Notes under the pieces: model-generated
Told to the model about the DNA's origin: nothing
The model's database searches: none
The model's input: the letters and a program-made list of their open reading frames with translations, nothing else
Made by a program: the position numbers and the translations under genes
Assembly (NCBI RefSeq): GCF_019635465.1
Contig: NZ_JAHBZK010000011.1
Coordinates: forward strand, 62,001-126,000
DNA: 64,000 nt
Direction of reading: 5' to 3'
DNA from: Hydrogenophaga sp.
GTDB taxonomy: Bacteria; Pseudomonadota; Gammaproteobacteria; Burkholderiales; Burkholderiaceae_C
In this document: positions 8,790 through 19,432 of the stretch, piece by piece
How the letters are laid out: each line of letters opens with the position of its first letter
How positions within the stretch are numbered: position 1 is the first letter of the stretch

Positions 8790-10142
8790 CTACCCGGTCC
8801 ATTCATCGAACTGCACGGCAGTGGCGATGCCCTGCTCGATCGCCAGATCGCGCAGTGGACGGCCGCCGGCCTGCGCCTCGCGGTACAGCCTGGCCGCCAC
8901 CTCGTAGCCCACGTGCCGCTGCAGCCGCGTCGCCTGCAACATGGCCGGCGACAGCGATTGCGCCATCCGGTCCGGATCGGCCGTCATGCCCTGCACGCAG
9001 TGTGTGTTGAAGCTGCGCATGCCGTCGCCCAGCAGCCGGATGCTTTGCAGCAGGTTGAGCGCCAGCAAGGGCTTGGCAGCGTGCATCTGGAACTGCGCCA
9101 GCGTGCTGCCGAAGCCGATCGCCACGTCGTTGCCCACCACCTGCGCGCAGACCATCAGCAGCGCTTCGCACTGCGTGGGGTTGACCTTGCCCGGCATGAT
9201 GGAACTGCCCGGCTCGTTGGACGGCAGGCGCCATTCGCCCAGGGCGGGGCTGGCCAGCCAGCGCAGGTCGTCGGCGATCTTGCGCAAGGCCAGCGCCAGG
9301 GTGCGCAGCGCCGCGTGCAGTTGCAGCAATGCGTCGTGCGCCGCCTGGGCCGCAAAGGGGTTGTCCGCGCGCCGAAAGCCGATGCCGGTGGCCGCCGCCA
9401 GCGCCTGCGCCACGCGCTCGCCGAACGCCGGGTCGGTGTTGTCGCCGCCGCCCACCGCCGTGCCGCCAATGGCGAGGCCTTGCACCTCGCGCATCGGGGC
9501 GTCCAGCGCGCGGCGGGCCCGGTCGAGCTGGGCCACCCAGGCGCCCACCTCATCACCCACGCTCAGGGGCAGCGCCAGCTGCAGGTGGGTGCGGCCGATC
9601 TTGGTCAGCTCGCGCAGCGCCGGCAGCTTGTCGGCCAGTGCGTCGCGCAGGCCCTGCAAGGCCGGCAGCAATCCCTGCGTGCAGGCCAGCAGCGCCGCCA
9701 CATGGATGGCCGTGGGCACCACGTCGTTGGACGACTGGCCCAGGTTGACGTGGTCGTTGGGGTGAACCGGCAAGGCCTCGGTGCTGGCCAGGTGCGCCAG
9801 CACCTCGTTCATGTTCATGTGGCTTTGTGTGCCCGAGCCGCTTTGCCAGACGCTGAGCGGAAACGCGTCCGCATGCCGCCCGGCCTGCACCGCCTCGGCT
9901 GCGGCCACGATGGCCTGCGCCCGGGCGGCGTCCAGCAGGCCCAGATCGGCGTTGACCCGCGCCGCGCAGGCCTTGATCAGCGTCATGGCCGCGATCAGCT
10001 CACCCGGCATGCGCTCGCTCGATATGGCGAAGTGCCGCAGGGCGCGCTGCGTCTGCGCGCCCCACAGGGCCTGAGCCGGGACCTCGATGGCGCCCCAGGC
10101 GTCGTGCTCGGTGCGTACACCGGTGTCTGCTGCGTTGTTCAT
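8790..10142 (-). CDS. fumC: Class II fumarate hydratase (FumC-type)
   Basis: Hydrates fumarate to malate in the TCA cycle. It has 450 residues, slightly short of the usual 460. The superfamily signature GSSIMPGKVNPTQCE is intact, as are SGSGTQSHMNMNEV and HPNDHVNLGQSSND, which separate fumarases from aspartate lyases. After the signature the sequence GFGSTLAQFQMHAAKPL differs from the common FumC pattern, so this may be a diverged copy rather than the housekeeping enzyme. It converges on the secreted hydrolase with one base between stops and is divergent from the ABC exporter operon. Confidence 0.85.
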   Translation of the reverse strand: MNNAADTGVRTEHDAWGAIEVPAQALWGAQTQRALRHFAISSERMPGELIAAMTLIKACAARVNADLGLLDAARAQAIVAAAEAVQAGRHADAFPLSVWQSGSGTQSHMNMNEVLAHLASTEALPVHPNDHVNLGQSSNDVVPTAIHVAALLACTQGLLPALQGLRDALADKLPALRELTKIGRTHLQLALPLSVGDEVGAWVAQLDRARRALDAPMREVQGLAIGGTAVGGGDNTDPAFGERVAQALAAATGIGFRRADNPFAAQAAHDALLQLHAALRTLALALRKIADDLRWLASPALGEWRLPSNEPGSSIMPGKVNPTQCEALLMVCAQVVGNDVAIGFGSTLAQFQMHAAKPLLALNLLQSIRLLGDGMRSFNTHCVQGMTADPDRMAQSLSPAMLQATRLQRHVGYEVAARLYREAQAGGRPLRDLAIEQGIATAVQFDEWTG

Positions 10143-10243
10143 AGCGGGCTCCCACGGGCAACCTGACCCGAACGGGCAGGTTACGCCGGAGCGGTTTGAC
10201 GCGCATCAAGCCCGGCGCCCCACCCTCATGCTGCAATGGCCGC

Positions 10244-10996
<753 letters not shown>

Positions 10997-11005
10997 GGGT
11001 CAGGC

Positions 11006-13375
11006 ATGCGGGCGCTCAACATCAAGCTCTGGCGCGACCTGTGGAACCTGCGCTCGCAGGTGGTGACGATTGCGCTGGTGGTGGCCATTGGCGTGGGCGG
11101 TTTCGTGGGCCTGTTCTCGGTGCACGCCTCGCTGCTGCAGGCGCGCGACGACTTCTACCGCAGCCACCACCTGGCCGATGTGTTCGTCAGCCTCAAGCGC
11201 GCGCCGCTGGCCTTGCGCGATCGGCTGGCGGCCGTCGACGGTGTGGCCGAAGTCAAGACCGGCCTGGTGTTCGACGCGCAGATCGACCTGGGCGACCCGG
11301 GCGCGCCGGTGACCGGGCGCTTTGTGGCGCTGGACCTGCGCCGCGTGTACCAGGGCACGCAGGGCCTGAACGCGGTGCAGCTGCGCGAGGGCCGCTGGCC
11401 CGAGGTTGGCAGCACGCTGGAGGCGGTGGTCAGCGAGAGCTTTGCGCGCGCACGCGGCCTGCACCCTGGCGACAGCGCGCGCGCCGTGCTCAATGGCCGC
11501 CTGCAGCCGGTGCGCATCGTGGGTCTGGCAATTTCGCCCGAGTACGTCTTTGCCGGCAGCGGCGGCGCGCCGGACGAGCACAGCTTCGGCATCTGGTGGG
11601 TGCAAGCGCAGCGCCTGAGCGAGCTGCTGGACCTGCAGGGCGCCTTCAACCAGGCCGCACTGCGCCTGCACGACGGCGCCAGCGAGCCCGCGGTGCTGGC
11701 CGCACTGGACCGCTTGCTCGAGCCCTATGGCTCGCTGGGTGCGGTGGCGCGGCGCGACCAGCTCTCGGCGCGTGTGGTGGACGACGAGCTCGATCAGCTG
11801 CAGGTCATGGGCACCGTGCTGCCGTCGATCTTTCTGGCAGTCGCCATGTTCATCCTCAACGGCGTGCTGGCGCGGCAGGTGGCCACGCAGCGCGCGCAGA
11901 TCGCCTCGCTCAAGGCGCTGGGCTATGGCGACGCGGCCATCGGCTGGCACTACATCGAGCTGGCCATGATCGTCTCGGGCCTGGGCGTGGTGGCGGGGCT
12001 GGCGCTCAGCGGCGTGATCGGCCGCTTGATGCTCGGCCTGTACGAGCCGGTGTTCCGCTTCGACGCCCTCGCCTACGAAACCACCTTGCCGCTGGTGGCG
12101 GTGGCCATGGCGGTGTCGGTGCTGGCCGCGGCGCTGGGCACCTGGTCGGCCATTCGCGCGGTGGTGCGGCTGCGCCCGGCGCAGGCCATGCAGCCACCCG
12201 CGCCACCACGCTACCGGCGCACGCTGGCCGAGCGCCTGGCACCCGGGGGTCGCGTCAGCGCGCGGCTGTTGATGATCCTGCGCGACGTGGAGAACCGGCC
12301 GTGGCGCAGCGCCTTCACCGTCGGTGGCGTGGCCATGGCCATGGCGCTGCAGATCGCGGGTGCGTTCTGGCTCGACGCCATCGCCTACATCGTGGACATG
12401 CAGTTTCGCCAGGTACAGCCCGGCAACGTGCTGCTGAGCTTTCAGCCCCAGGCCGCCGACAACGTCACTGTGGATCTGCGCCGACTGCCCGGCGTGCTGC
12501 AGGCCGAGGGTTACCGCAGTGAAGCGGTCCGGGTGCGCCTGGGCACGCGCGTGCAGGACGCGTCGGTCACCGGGCTGATGCCCCAGAGCCGGTTGCTGCG
12601 GGTGGTCGATGCGCACAGCGGTGAAGTGGCCCTGCCCGACGACGGCATCGTGTTGTCGTCGCTGCTGGCGCGCTCGGTGGGCGCACAGGTGGGCGACACC
12701 GTCACGGTGGAATTCCGGCTTGGCCACCGCGAGCGGGTGCAGTTGCCGGTGGCCGCCGTGGTGCACACCCTCATGGGCCAACAGGCCTGGATGGCCCTGC
12801 CGGCCCTGCACCGCGCCACCCGCGACGGCGCCGGCCTGTCGGACGCGGCGCTGCTGGTCGACGACGCGGCCATGCCCGCCTTCTGGGCCGCCATCAAGGC
12901 CACGCCGCGCGTGGCCGCGGTGTTCGACAAGACCTCGGTGCAGCGCGCCTTTGACGAGAGAACTTCGTACAACATGGGCGCGTTCAGCGCCATCCTCACC
13001 GTCTTTGCCATCGCCATGGCGGTGGGCATCACCTACAACGCCGCGCGCATCGCCCTGTCCGAGCGCGCGTGGGACCTGGCCAGCCTGCGCGTGCTGGGCA
13101 TGACGCGCGGCGAAGTCTCGGTGCTGCTGCTCGGGCAGCTCGCGGTCGAGCTGCTGCTGGCGTTGCCGCTGGGCATGCTGGCCGGCCGCGGGCTGGCCGA
13201 GCTGCTGATGGCGTTGATGTCATCGGACAACATCGATTTCCCGGTCGTGATCGCGCCCGCCACCTATGCGTGGGCGGCGATCATCGTGCTGGCCGCCGGT
13301 GCGGCCAGTGCCCTGCTGGTGCGCCGCCGTGTCGACCGCTTCGACCTGGTGGCCGTTCTCAAGGTGCGCGAATGA
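11006..13375 (+). CDS. ABC exporter permease with two FtsX domains
   Basis: Inner-membrane permease of 789 residues. The first membrane helix (about residues 20-40, [19 protein letters not shown]) is followed by a large periplasmic domain, then three helices around 265-385. A second copy of the same layout follows, with helices near 435-460 and 655-780. This double-FtsX form is found in MacB-like and devC-like exporters. Its last codons overlap the adaptor gene start by ATGA. Likely exports a lipid, peptide or antibiotic with its neighbours; the substrate cannot be read from sequence. Confidence 0.85.
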   Translation: MRALNIKLWRDLWNLRSQVVTIALVVAIGVGGFVGLFSVHASLLQARDDFYRSHHLADVFVSLKRAPLALRDRLAAVDGVAEVKTGLVFDAQIDLGDPGAPVTGRFVALDLRRVYQGTQGLNAVQLREGRWPEVGSTLEAVVSESFARARGLHPGDSARAVLNGRLQPVRIVGLAISPEYVFAGSGGAPDEHSFGIWWVQAQRLSELLDLQGAFNQAALRLHDGASEPAVLAALDRLLEPYGSLGAVARRDQLSARVVDDELDQLQVMGTVLPSIFLAVAMFILNGVLARQVATQRAQIASLKALGYGDAAIGWHYIELAMIVSGLGVVAGLALSGVIGRLMLGLYEPVFRFDALAYETTLPLVAVAMAVSVLAAALGTWSAIRAVVRLRPAQAMQPPAPPRYRRTLAERLAPGGRVSARLLMILRDVENRPWRSAFTVGGVAMAMALQIAGAFWLDAIAYIVDMQFRQVQPGNVLLSFQPQAADNVTVDLRRLPGVLQAEGYRSEAVRVRLGTRVQDASVTGLMPQSRLLRVVDAHSGEVALPDDGIVLSSLLARSVGAQVGDTVTVEFRLGHRERVQLPVAAVVHTLMGQQAWMALPALHRATRDGAGLSDAALLVDDAAMPAFWAAIKATPRVAAVFDKTSVQRAFDERTSYNMGAFSAILTVFAIAMAVGITYNAARIALSERAWDLASLRVLGMTRGEVSVLLLGQLAVELLLALPLGMLAGRGLAELLMALMSSDNIDFPVVIAPATYAWAAIIVLAAGAASALLVRRRVDRFDLVAVLKVRE

Positions 13376-14565
13376 AACTTCAACGTCGCTGGATCTATGG
13401 CGGCATCGCCGCGCTGGCGGTGGTCGCCGCCCTCGCCTGGGCCCTGCGCCCGGCGCCCCTGCCGGTGCAGACGGCGCTGGCCACCCGCGGGCCTTTCGAG
13501 CAGGCCATCGAAGAAGACGGCGTGCTGCGGCTGGTGCAGCGCTACACAGTGGCCTCGCCCACGGCTGGTGAGCTGCAACGCCCCGGCCTGCGCGTGGGCG
13601 ACACGGTTTCCGCCGGTGAGGCGGTGGTGGTGCTGCGCCCCGCCGCACCCGGCCTCATCGATGCGCGCACCCGCGCCGTGCTGCAGCAACGCCTGGGCAG
13701 CGCGCAGGCCGCGCTGGCCGCGGCCGACGCACAGGTGGCGCGCCAACAGGCCGCGCTGGCGCAAGCGCAACTCGACGTGAAACGACAGGAAGAGCTGGCG
13801 CGTGCCCAGTTCGTCTCGGCCGCGGCGCGCGAGCAGGCCGAGCTCAACCGCCGTCAGGCCCAGCAGGCCGTGGCCGCCGCGCAGGCCGAACGCCGCGTGG
13901 CCGACTTTGCGCTGCACGAGGCGCAGGCCGCCCTGTCGCTGGCCGATGGCAACCGCAGTGACAACAGCCTGTGGACACTGCGCAGCCCGGTGGCCGGGCG
14001 CGTAATCGCCCTGCACAAGGAGAGTGAAGGCACGGTGGCGGCGGGCCAGCCGTTGCTGGACATTGGCGACACCGAACGCATGGAGGCGGTGGTGGACCTG
14101 CTCTCGGGCGACGCTGCGCGCGTGCCCGAAGGCGCAGCGGTGACGCTGCAGATCGGCACCGGCCTGCCCAGCCTGCGCGCCCACGTGGCGCGGGTGGAGC
14201 CGGTGGCCTTCACCAAGGTCTCAGCCCTGGGCATCGAAGAGCAGCGCGTGAACCTGCGCATCGCGCTCGACGAGCCCTGGCCCCAGCGGCGCGCGCCCGG
14301 CGACGGCTACCGCGTGGACGCGCGCATCGTCACCCTGGCCCTGCCCGACGTGCTGCGCGTGCCCACGGCTGCGCTGGTGCGGGCTGGCGAGCAGTGGCAG
14401 GTGTATCTGGTCAACGCCGACGAGCGCGTGCAGGTGCAGGCGGTCACGCCCGGGTCGCGGGGCGACGAGTTCACCGTGATCGAACAAGGCCTGCAGGCCG
14501 GCGCACGCGTGGTGCTCTACCCCGGCAACGGCGTGCGCGCGGGCCAGCGCGTGGTGGAGCGCTGA
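13372..14565 (+). CDS. HlyD/MacA-type periplasmic adaptor of the ABC exporter
   Basis: A 397-residue membrane-fusion protein with one N-terminal membrane anchor (about residues 7-24, YGGIAALAVVAALAWAL), lipoyl-like halves and an alanine/glutamine-rich coiled coil at about residues 100-190. A beta-barrel region follows. The ATGA overlap with the permease and the order ATPase-permease-adaptor make a MacAB-like pump, although here the ATPase is a separate protein. An outer-membrane channel is not encoded nearby. Start MKLQRRW is fixed by the overlap. Confidence 0.85.
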   Translation: MKLQRRWIYGGIAALAVVAALAWALRPAPLPVQTALATRGPFEQAIEEDGVLRLVQRYTVASPTAGELQRPGLRVGDTVSAGEAVVVLRPAAPGLIDARTRAVLQQRLGSAQAALAAADAQVARQQAALAQAQLDVKRQEELARAQFVSAAAREQAELNRRQAQQAVAAAQAERRVADFALHEAQAALSLADGNRSDNSLWTLRSPVAGRVIALHKESEGTVAAGQPLLDIGDTERMEAVVDLLSGDAARVPEGAAVTLQIGTGLPSLRAHVARVEPVAFTKVSALGIEEQRVNLRIALDEPWPQRRAPGDGYRVDARIVTLALPDVLRVPTAALVRAGEQWQVYLVNADERVQVQAVTPGSRGDEFTVIEQGLQAGARVVLYPGNGVRAGQRVVER

Positions 14566-14566
14566 G

Positions 14567-15481
14567 TCAGGCCACGCCGCGCTGCGTGGCGCGGATGTCC
14601 GCCACCAGCGCCTGGGCCGACGGCGGCAGCGTGCGGCCGCGCTTGGTGACCACGCAGATGTCGCGCGAGACGCGCGGCGCGGTCAGGGGCCGCACCACCA
14701 GCGCGTCGGGCGGCGCAGCGCGGGCGTAGGCCGCCGGCATGATGGCCACGGCCATGCCGGCACGCACCATCCACAGCGCCGTCGACAGAAACGTCACCTC
14801 GTGCACCACGCGCAGGCGCACGCCGGCGCGTGCGGCGTTGGCGTCGATGAGCGGGCGCACGCCATAGCCCGGACGCACGGTGATCACCGGTTGTTCGGCC
14901 AGGTCGGCCCAGCTCAGGCGCGCGCGCGCCGCCAGCGGGTGGGCCACGGGGCAGACCACCGCCAGGTGGTCGCGCACCAGGGTGACGGTGTCCACGTCGG
15001 CACCGGCCTGCTCGGGCACACCAATGCCGAAATCCACCTGCTCGCCCACCACCAAGGCCACGAACTGGTCGGGCGCACAGTCGTGCACGTCGATGTGGAT
15101 GCCCGGGTAGCGCTCGCGAAAGCGCACCACCGCGCCCGGCAGCAGCAGCTCGCCCAGGGTGGGGGTGATGGCCAGGCTCACGCGACCGCGGCGCAGCTGG
15201 GTGAGTTCCAGCGTGCCGGCCCCCAGCGATTCGGCGTCGCGCAGGATGCGCTCGGCCAGCACGATGGCCTCGTGCGCGGCCTGCGTGGGCTTGAGGGTGC
15301 GCGTGGTGCGGTCGAACAGCCGAGCGCCCAGGCCGTCTTCGAGCTGGCGCAGCGACAGGCTCACCGCCGACTGCGTGACCGACAGCTGCTCCGCCGCCGC
15401 GCTGACCTTGCGCAGGTGGTACACGGCGGCAAAGGCGCGCAACTGGCGCATGGACGGCAGGAAGCGGTTCTCCACATTCAT
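14567..15481 (-). CDS. LysR-family transcriptional regulator
   Basis: A 304-residue regulator. The helix-turn-helix lies at about residues 10-68 (MRQLRAFAAVYHLRKVSAAAEQ, SVTQSAVSLSLRQLEDGLG), followed by a LysR substrate-binding domain. The start MNVENRF gives the family's usual length. It is divergent from a Bug-type binding protein and aromatic hydroxylase operon with a 103-bp gap, the classical LysR arrangement, so control of that operon is inferred. The stop lies one base from the convergent adaptor gene. Confidence 0.88.
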   Translation of the reverse strand: MNVENRFLPSMRQLRAFAAVYHLRKVSAAAEQLSVTQSAVSLSLRQLEDGLGARLFDRTTRTLKPTQAAHEAIVLAERILRDAESLGAGTLELTQLRRGRVSLAITPTLGELLLPGAVVRFRERYPGIHIDVHDCAPDQFVALVVGEQVDFGIGVPEQAGADVDTVTLVRDHLAVVCPVAHPLAARARLSWADLAEQPVITVRPGYGVRPLIDANAARAGVRLRVVHEVTFLSTALWMVRAGMAVAIMPAAYARAAPPDALVVRPLTAPRVSRDICVVTKRGRTLPPSAQALVADIRATQRGVA

Positions 15482-15496
15482 GAGTTGAAATGATAA

Positions 15497-15506
15497 ATCG
15501 TTCGAT
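15497..15506. promoter_or_regulatory. Small dyad in the LysR/Bug divergent gap
   Basis: ATCG-TT-CGAT forms a perfect dyad inside the direct repeat GATAAA/GATAAG, in the 103-bp gap between the LysR gene and the Bug-protein gene. Position and AT-rich flanks suit a LysR binding site, but the match to T-N11-A is imperfect. Confidence 0.35.
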
Positions 15507-15584
15507 AAGTTTCGCTTTACGCATGAATGGCCTGCGGGTTGAATGCGCGCTGCCGAGTCAAGACAACACAACGGAGACACATTC

Positions 15585-16574
15585 ATGAAGTTGCGCACCC
15601 TCTGGCGTGCCCTGCCATTCGCCATGGCATTGAGCGCCGCCGCGATCACCGCCCCGGCACAGGCGGCCGACGCCGCCTGGCCCACCCAGCCCATCCGCGT
15701 GATCGTGACCTTCCCGCCCGGGGGCAGCTCGGACGCCATCGTGCGCACCATCGCGCCCAAGGTGAGCGAGCGGCTGGGCCAGCCGCTGGTGATCGAGAAC
15801 CGGCCCGGCGCCGGCGGCAACATCGGCCTGACCGCCGTGGCCAAGGCCGAACCCGATGGCCACACCATTGGCCTGGGCGCTGCGGGTGCCCTGTCGGCCA
15901 ACGTCAGCCTGTACCCGCAGATGCCGTTCGATCCGGTGAAGGACCTCAAGCCGATCTCCATGGTGGCGACCATTCCGTTCGTGATCGTGGGCCACCCCTC
16001 GGTGGGCGTGCACACCCAGGCCGAATTGATCGCGCTGGCCAAGCGCGACCCGTCGAAGCTGACCATCGGCCACGGCGGCAATGGCACCGCCATGCACCTC
16101 ACCGCCTCGCTGTTCGACCAGATGGCGGGCGTGAAGATCGTGCAGGTGGCCTACCGCGGCTCCGGCCCGGCCGCCACCGACGCGCTGGCGGGCCAGATTC
16201 CGCTGGCCGTGACCGACCTGCCGGCCGCGTTGCAGCACATCCGCGCCGGCAAGCTGCAGGCCTTCTCCGTGACCAGCGCGCAGCGCGTGCCGGCCCTGCC
16301 TGACGTGCCCACCGTGGCCGAAGCCGGCCTGCCGGGCTACGAGTCGGTGGGCTGGTTCGGCATGGTGGCGCCAGCGGGCACGCCCGACGCCATCGTGGCC
16401 AAACTCAACGCGGCCATCGTCGAGGCCCTCAACGACCCGGCCATCCAGACCACCATCCGCAACCTGGGTGTCGAGCCCGCGCCCTCCACGCCCAAGGCCT
16501 TTGCCGACTACATCCAGTCCGAGACGGTGAAGTGGGGCAAGGTGATCCGCACCGCCGGCATCAAGTTGCAATGA
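15585..16574 (+). CDS. Bug-family (TctC-like) periplasmic solute-binding protein
   Basis: A 329-residue tripartite-tricarboxylate-type receptor. A signal peptide covers about residues 1-27 (ending APAQAADA), then the Bug signature WPTQPIRVIVTFPPGGSSD and ENRPGAGGNIG. Start MKLRTLW has ACGGAGAC upstream. No tctA/tctB membrane genes are adjacent, so it is an orphan receptor, as is common in Burkholderiales. Its stop overlaps the start of the hydroxylase gene by ATGA, so receptor and enzyme are probably made together, suggesting that the bound ligand is the hydroxylase substrate. Confidence 0.88.
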   Translation: MKLRTLWRALPFAMALSAAAITAPAQAADAAWPTQPIRVIVTFPPGGSSDAIVRTIAPKVSERLGQPLVIENRPGAGGNIGLTAVAKAEPDGHTIGLGAAGALSANVSLYPQMPFDPVKDLKPISMVATIPFVIVGHPSVGVHTQAELIALAKRDPSKLTIGHGGNGTAMHLTASLFDQMAGVKIVQVAYRGSGPAATDALAGQIPLAVTDLPAALQHIRAGKLQAFSVTSAQRVPALPDVPTVAEAGLPGYESVGWFGMVAPAGTPDAIVAKLNAAIVEALNDPAIQTTIRNLGVEPAPSTPKAFADYIQSETVKWGKVIRTAGIKLQ

Positions 16575-18304
16575 CCGCTGTGCCCATGCCCGAATCCTCC
16601 GCCGACTCTCCGCCCTTCGACACCGACGTGCTCATCGTCGGCGCCGGCCCGGTGGGCCTGACGCTGGCCATGGACCTGGCCGGCCGCGGCGTGCGCGTTA
16701 CCGTGGCCGAGCTGCGCGCCTGGCTGGAGCCGCCGAGCGTGAAGTGCAACCACGTCTCGGCGCGCACCATGGAGCGCTTTCGCCAGCTCGGCGTGGCCGA
16801 CAAGCTGCGCCGCGGCGGCCTGCCCGACACACACCCCAACGACGTGGTGTTTCGCACCGCGATGACGGGGCACGAACTCACGCGCATCCCCATCCCCAAC
16901 CGGCTTGAGCGCTTCGTCGACAACGGCGGCCCCGACACCTGGTGGCCCACACCCGAGCCGCCACACCGCATCAACCAGATCTACCTCGAGCCCATCCTGC
17001 TCGAACACGCGGCCGCCCTGCCCAATGTGACGCTGCACAACCGCACCCGCGTCACCGCCTTCGAGCAGGACGCCGAGGGCGTGCGCGCCACGCTGCAGTC
17101 GCTCGACGACGGCAGCGAACGCACGGTGCGTGCGCGCTACCTGGTGGGTTGCGACGGTGGCTCATCCAGCGTGCGCAAGGCCATCGGCGCGCAGTTCGAA
17201 GGCACGGCGGTGATCCAGCAGGTGCAGTCCACCTTCATCCGGGCGCGCGACCTGCTGTCGCGCCTGCCGGGCAAGCCGGCCTGGTGCTACTACGCGGTCA
17301 ACCCGCGCCGCTGCGGCACCGTCTTCGCCATCGACGGCCACGAGACCTGGCTGGTGCACAACCACCTGCACCCGCACGAGACCGACTTCGACGCGGTCGA
17401 CCGCGACCAGAGCATTCGCCACATCCTGGGCGTGGGTGCGGACTTCGAATACGAGGTCATCTCCAAGGAGGACTGGGTCGGCCGCCGGCTGGTGGCCAAC
17501 CGCTTCCGCGACCGGCGCGTGTTCATTGCCGGCGACGCCGCACACCTGTGGGTGCCCTACGCCGGCTACGGCATGAACGCCGGCATCGCCGATGCGCTCA
17601 ACCTGTCGTGGCTGCTGGCCGCGCAGGTGCAGGGCTGGGCCGATCCGGCCATGCTCGACGCCTACGAGGCCGAACGCCAGCCCATCACCGAGCAGGTGTC
17701 GCGCTTCGCCATGGACCACGCGCAGAAGATGATCCGCGCCCGCAGCGCCGTGCCGCCCAACATCGAGGCCGATGACGACGCCGGCCGCGCCGAACGCGCG
17801 CGCATCGGCGAAGAGGCCTACCGGCTCAACGTGCAGCAGTTCTGCTGCGCTGGGCTGAACTTCGGTTACTACTACCAGGGCTCGCCCATCATCGCCGCCG
17901 ATCCCGACGACGCGCCGCCGCCGTATGCCATGGGCGACTTCACGCCGTCCACCGCGCCGGGCTGCCGCGCCCCGCACTTCTGGCTGGCCGACGGCCGCTC
18001 GCTCTACGACGCCCTGGGCCCGGGCTACACACTGCTGTGCACCCGTCCCGGTGTGGACGCGCGCGCCCTGCTGGCCGCGGCCGACGCCGCCGGCATACCC
18101 ATGCAGGGCCTGGACATCGCTGACGAAGCCGCGCGCCCACCCGAGTACCGCCACGCCTTGCTGCTGGTGCGCCCGGACCAGCACGTGGTGTGGCGCGGCG
18201 AGAAGCTGCCTGGCGACGTGCAGGTGTTGCTGGCCCAACTGCGCGGCGCAACCCCGCGCACGACGGCAAACACCGGCCAACACAGCGGTCTGGCCACCGC
18301 CTGA
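16571..18304 (+). CDS. FAD-dependent aromatic monooxygenase (phenol/3-hydroxyphenylpropionate hydroxylase family)
   Basis: A 577-residue flavoprotein hydroxylase of the UbiH/PheA/MhpA group. The FAD dinucleotide fold VGAGPVGLTLA is at about residues 21-31. GCDGGSSSVRKAIG is the middle DG motif and FIAGDAAHLWVPYAGYGMNAGIADA the second FAD motif. The C-terminal thioredoxin-like part is typical of enzymes around 550-600 residues. It would add a hydroxyl group to an aromatic ring with NAD(P)H and O2. Coupled to the Bug receptor gene. The product could enter a ring-cleavage route, but no dioxygenase is in the window. Confidence 0.85.
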   Translation: MTAVPMPESSADSPPFDTDVLIVGAGPVGLTLAMDLAGRGVRVTVAELRAWLEPPSVKCNHVSARTMERFRQLGVADKLRRGGLPDTHPNDVVFRTAMTGHELTRIPIPNRLERFVDNGGPDTWWPTPEPPHRINQIYLEPILLEHAAALPNVTLHNRTRVTAFEQDAEGVRATLQSLDDGSERTVRARYLVGCDGGSSSVRKAIGAQFEGTAVIQQVQSTFIRARDLLSRLPGKPAWCYYAVNPRRCGTVFAIDGHETWLVHNHLHPHETDFDAVDRDQSIRHILGVGADFEYEVISKEDWVGRRLVANRFRDRRVFIAGDAAHLWVPYAGYGMNAGIADALNLSWLLAAQVQGWADPAMLDAYEAERQPITEQVSRFAMDHAQKMIRARSAVPPNIEADDDAGRAERARIGEEAYRLNVQQFCCAGLNFGYYYQGSPIIAADPDDAPPPYAMGDFTPSTAPGCRAPHFWLADGRSLYDALGPGYTLLCTRPGVDARALLAAADAAGIPMQGLDIADEAARPPEYRHALLLVRPDQHVVWRGEKLPGDVQVLLAQLRGATPRTTANTGQHSGLATA

Positions 18305-18334
18305 GGGCTTGCGACCGCGGCGCGGCGGGCCGTC

Positions 18335-18362
18335 GCAGGGGCGTGTACATTGGCGCCCCTGC
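18335..18362. repeat. Inverted repeat before the thioesterase gene
   Basis: GCAGGGGCG (18335-18343) and CGCCCCTGC (18354-18362) are perfect complements around a 10-base loop containing TACATT, which resembles a -10 box. It could be an operator enclosing a promoter or a stem-loop after the hydroxylase gene. No T-tract follows. Confidence 0.4.
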
Positions 18363-18399
18363 GCCACCCTGCCCACCCCGCACCGCCTCGTAGCCCCCC

Positions 18400-18882
18400 A
18401 TGGATCTCCCCTCCCACCAGCTGAGCATGACCGTGCTCATGACGCCCGACATGGCCAACTTCTCGGGCAATGTGCACGGCGGCACCGTGCTCAAGCTGCT
18501 CGATCAGGTGGCCTACGCCTGCGCCAGCCGCTACGCCGGACGCTACGTGGTCACGCTCTCGGTCGATCAGGTGATGTTTCTGCAACCCATCCACGTGGGC
18601 GAGCTGGTGACCTTCCTGGCCTCGGTCAACCACACCGGGCGCAGCTCGATGGAGATCGGAGTCAAGGTGGTGGCCGAGAACATCCGCACCCAGGTGGTTC
18701 GCCACGCCAACAGCTGCTTCTTCACCATGGTGGCGGTCGACGACGACGGCAAACCGGTGGCCGTGCCGCCGCTGCAGCCCAACACCCCAGACGAACACCG
18801 CCGCCACGGCGCTGCGCTGATGCGCAAGCAGCTGCGCCAGGAATTTGCCGAACGCACGCGTGCGCTCACGCAGGGCAGCTGA
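18400..18882 (+). CDS. Hotdog-fold acyl-CoA thioesterase
   Basis: Hydrolyses acyl-CoA to free acid and CoA. The 160-residue single hotdog domain shows the family's NFSGNVHGGTVLKLLDQVAYACA helix region with the catalytic aspartate, and VDQVMFLQPIHVGELV, as in YciA/cytosolic long-chain thioesterases. It starts 95 bp after the hydroxylase gene and follows an inverted repeat, so it is probably a separate transcription unit. Physiological acyl substrate unknown. Confidence 0.88.
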   Translation: MDLPSHQLSMTVLMTPDMANFSGNVHGGTVLKLLDQVAYACASRYAGRYVVTLSVDQVMFLQPIHVGELVTFLASVNHTGRSSMEIGVKVVAENIRTQVVRHANSCFFTMVAVDDDGKPVAVPPLQPNTPDEHRRHGAALMRKQLRQEFAERTRALTQGS

Positions 18883-18952
18883 GGCACAAGGCAGCAGAGC
18901 CACCCGTCGGCGGCAGGCCGCGGCGGGAGGTGGCGGGAGGTGGCTGCCGGCC

Positions 18953-19273
18953 TCAGCCCGCCTTCTTCACCCAGGCACTGCACCAGCCCTTGGCCGACAC
19001 CGCCTTGCCCGGGAAGATGCCGCACGGCCCGCTGGCGTCACCCGCCTTGCCGGTGAACAGCTGGCAGGTGGCGCAAGTTTGCGACGCCGCATGCTTGGGA
19101 AACTTCTTGGCGTCGACCTTGGCACTGTCGGCCGAATAACCCAGCGCCTGGGCCTGCGGATCCTGCTCGCTCACCATGGGCGCACCCTGCGCCATGGCCT
19201 GGCGCCCGGCGACCAACACCGCCGAAGCGGCGGCGGCTTGCATGAAAAACACACGGCGATTGTTTGATGACAT
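18953..19273 (-). CDS. High-potential iron-sulfur protein (HiPIP), Tat-exported
   Basis: A small periplasmic [4Fe-4S] electron carrier of 106 residues. Cluster cysteines are C67, C70, C84 and C98, the HiPIP spacing C-x2-C-x13-C-x13-C, and the glycine/aromatic context (GWCSAW) fits. The N-terminus SSNNRRVFFMQAAAASAVLVAG has the twin-arginine pattern needed for export of a folded cofactor protein. Start MSSNNRR was chosen because the Tat motif follows directly and upstream frame is unrelated. Such proteins donate electrons to terminal oxidases or reductases. It stands alone between convergent and divergent neighbours. Confidence 0.93.
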   Translation of the reverse strand: MSSNNRRVFFMQAAAASAVLVAGRQAMAQGAPMVSEQDPQAQALGYSADSAKVDAKKFPKHAASQTCATCQLFTGKAGDASGPCGIFPGKAVSAKGWCSAWVKKAG

Positions 19274-19432
19274 GGAAAAACCTCGTGGGGTGGTGATGGG
19301 AAGCGTCGATCCGGGAAAGCCGATCGGGCCGATGAAGCCGACCCGCACACGATGCTAGGCCGGCGCAACTTAAGCAAGCCTGAAAACCCCGCGCAACCCG
19401 GCAACGATGTAACCAACCGTCACTTACACACT

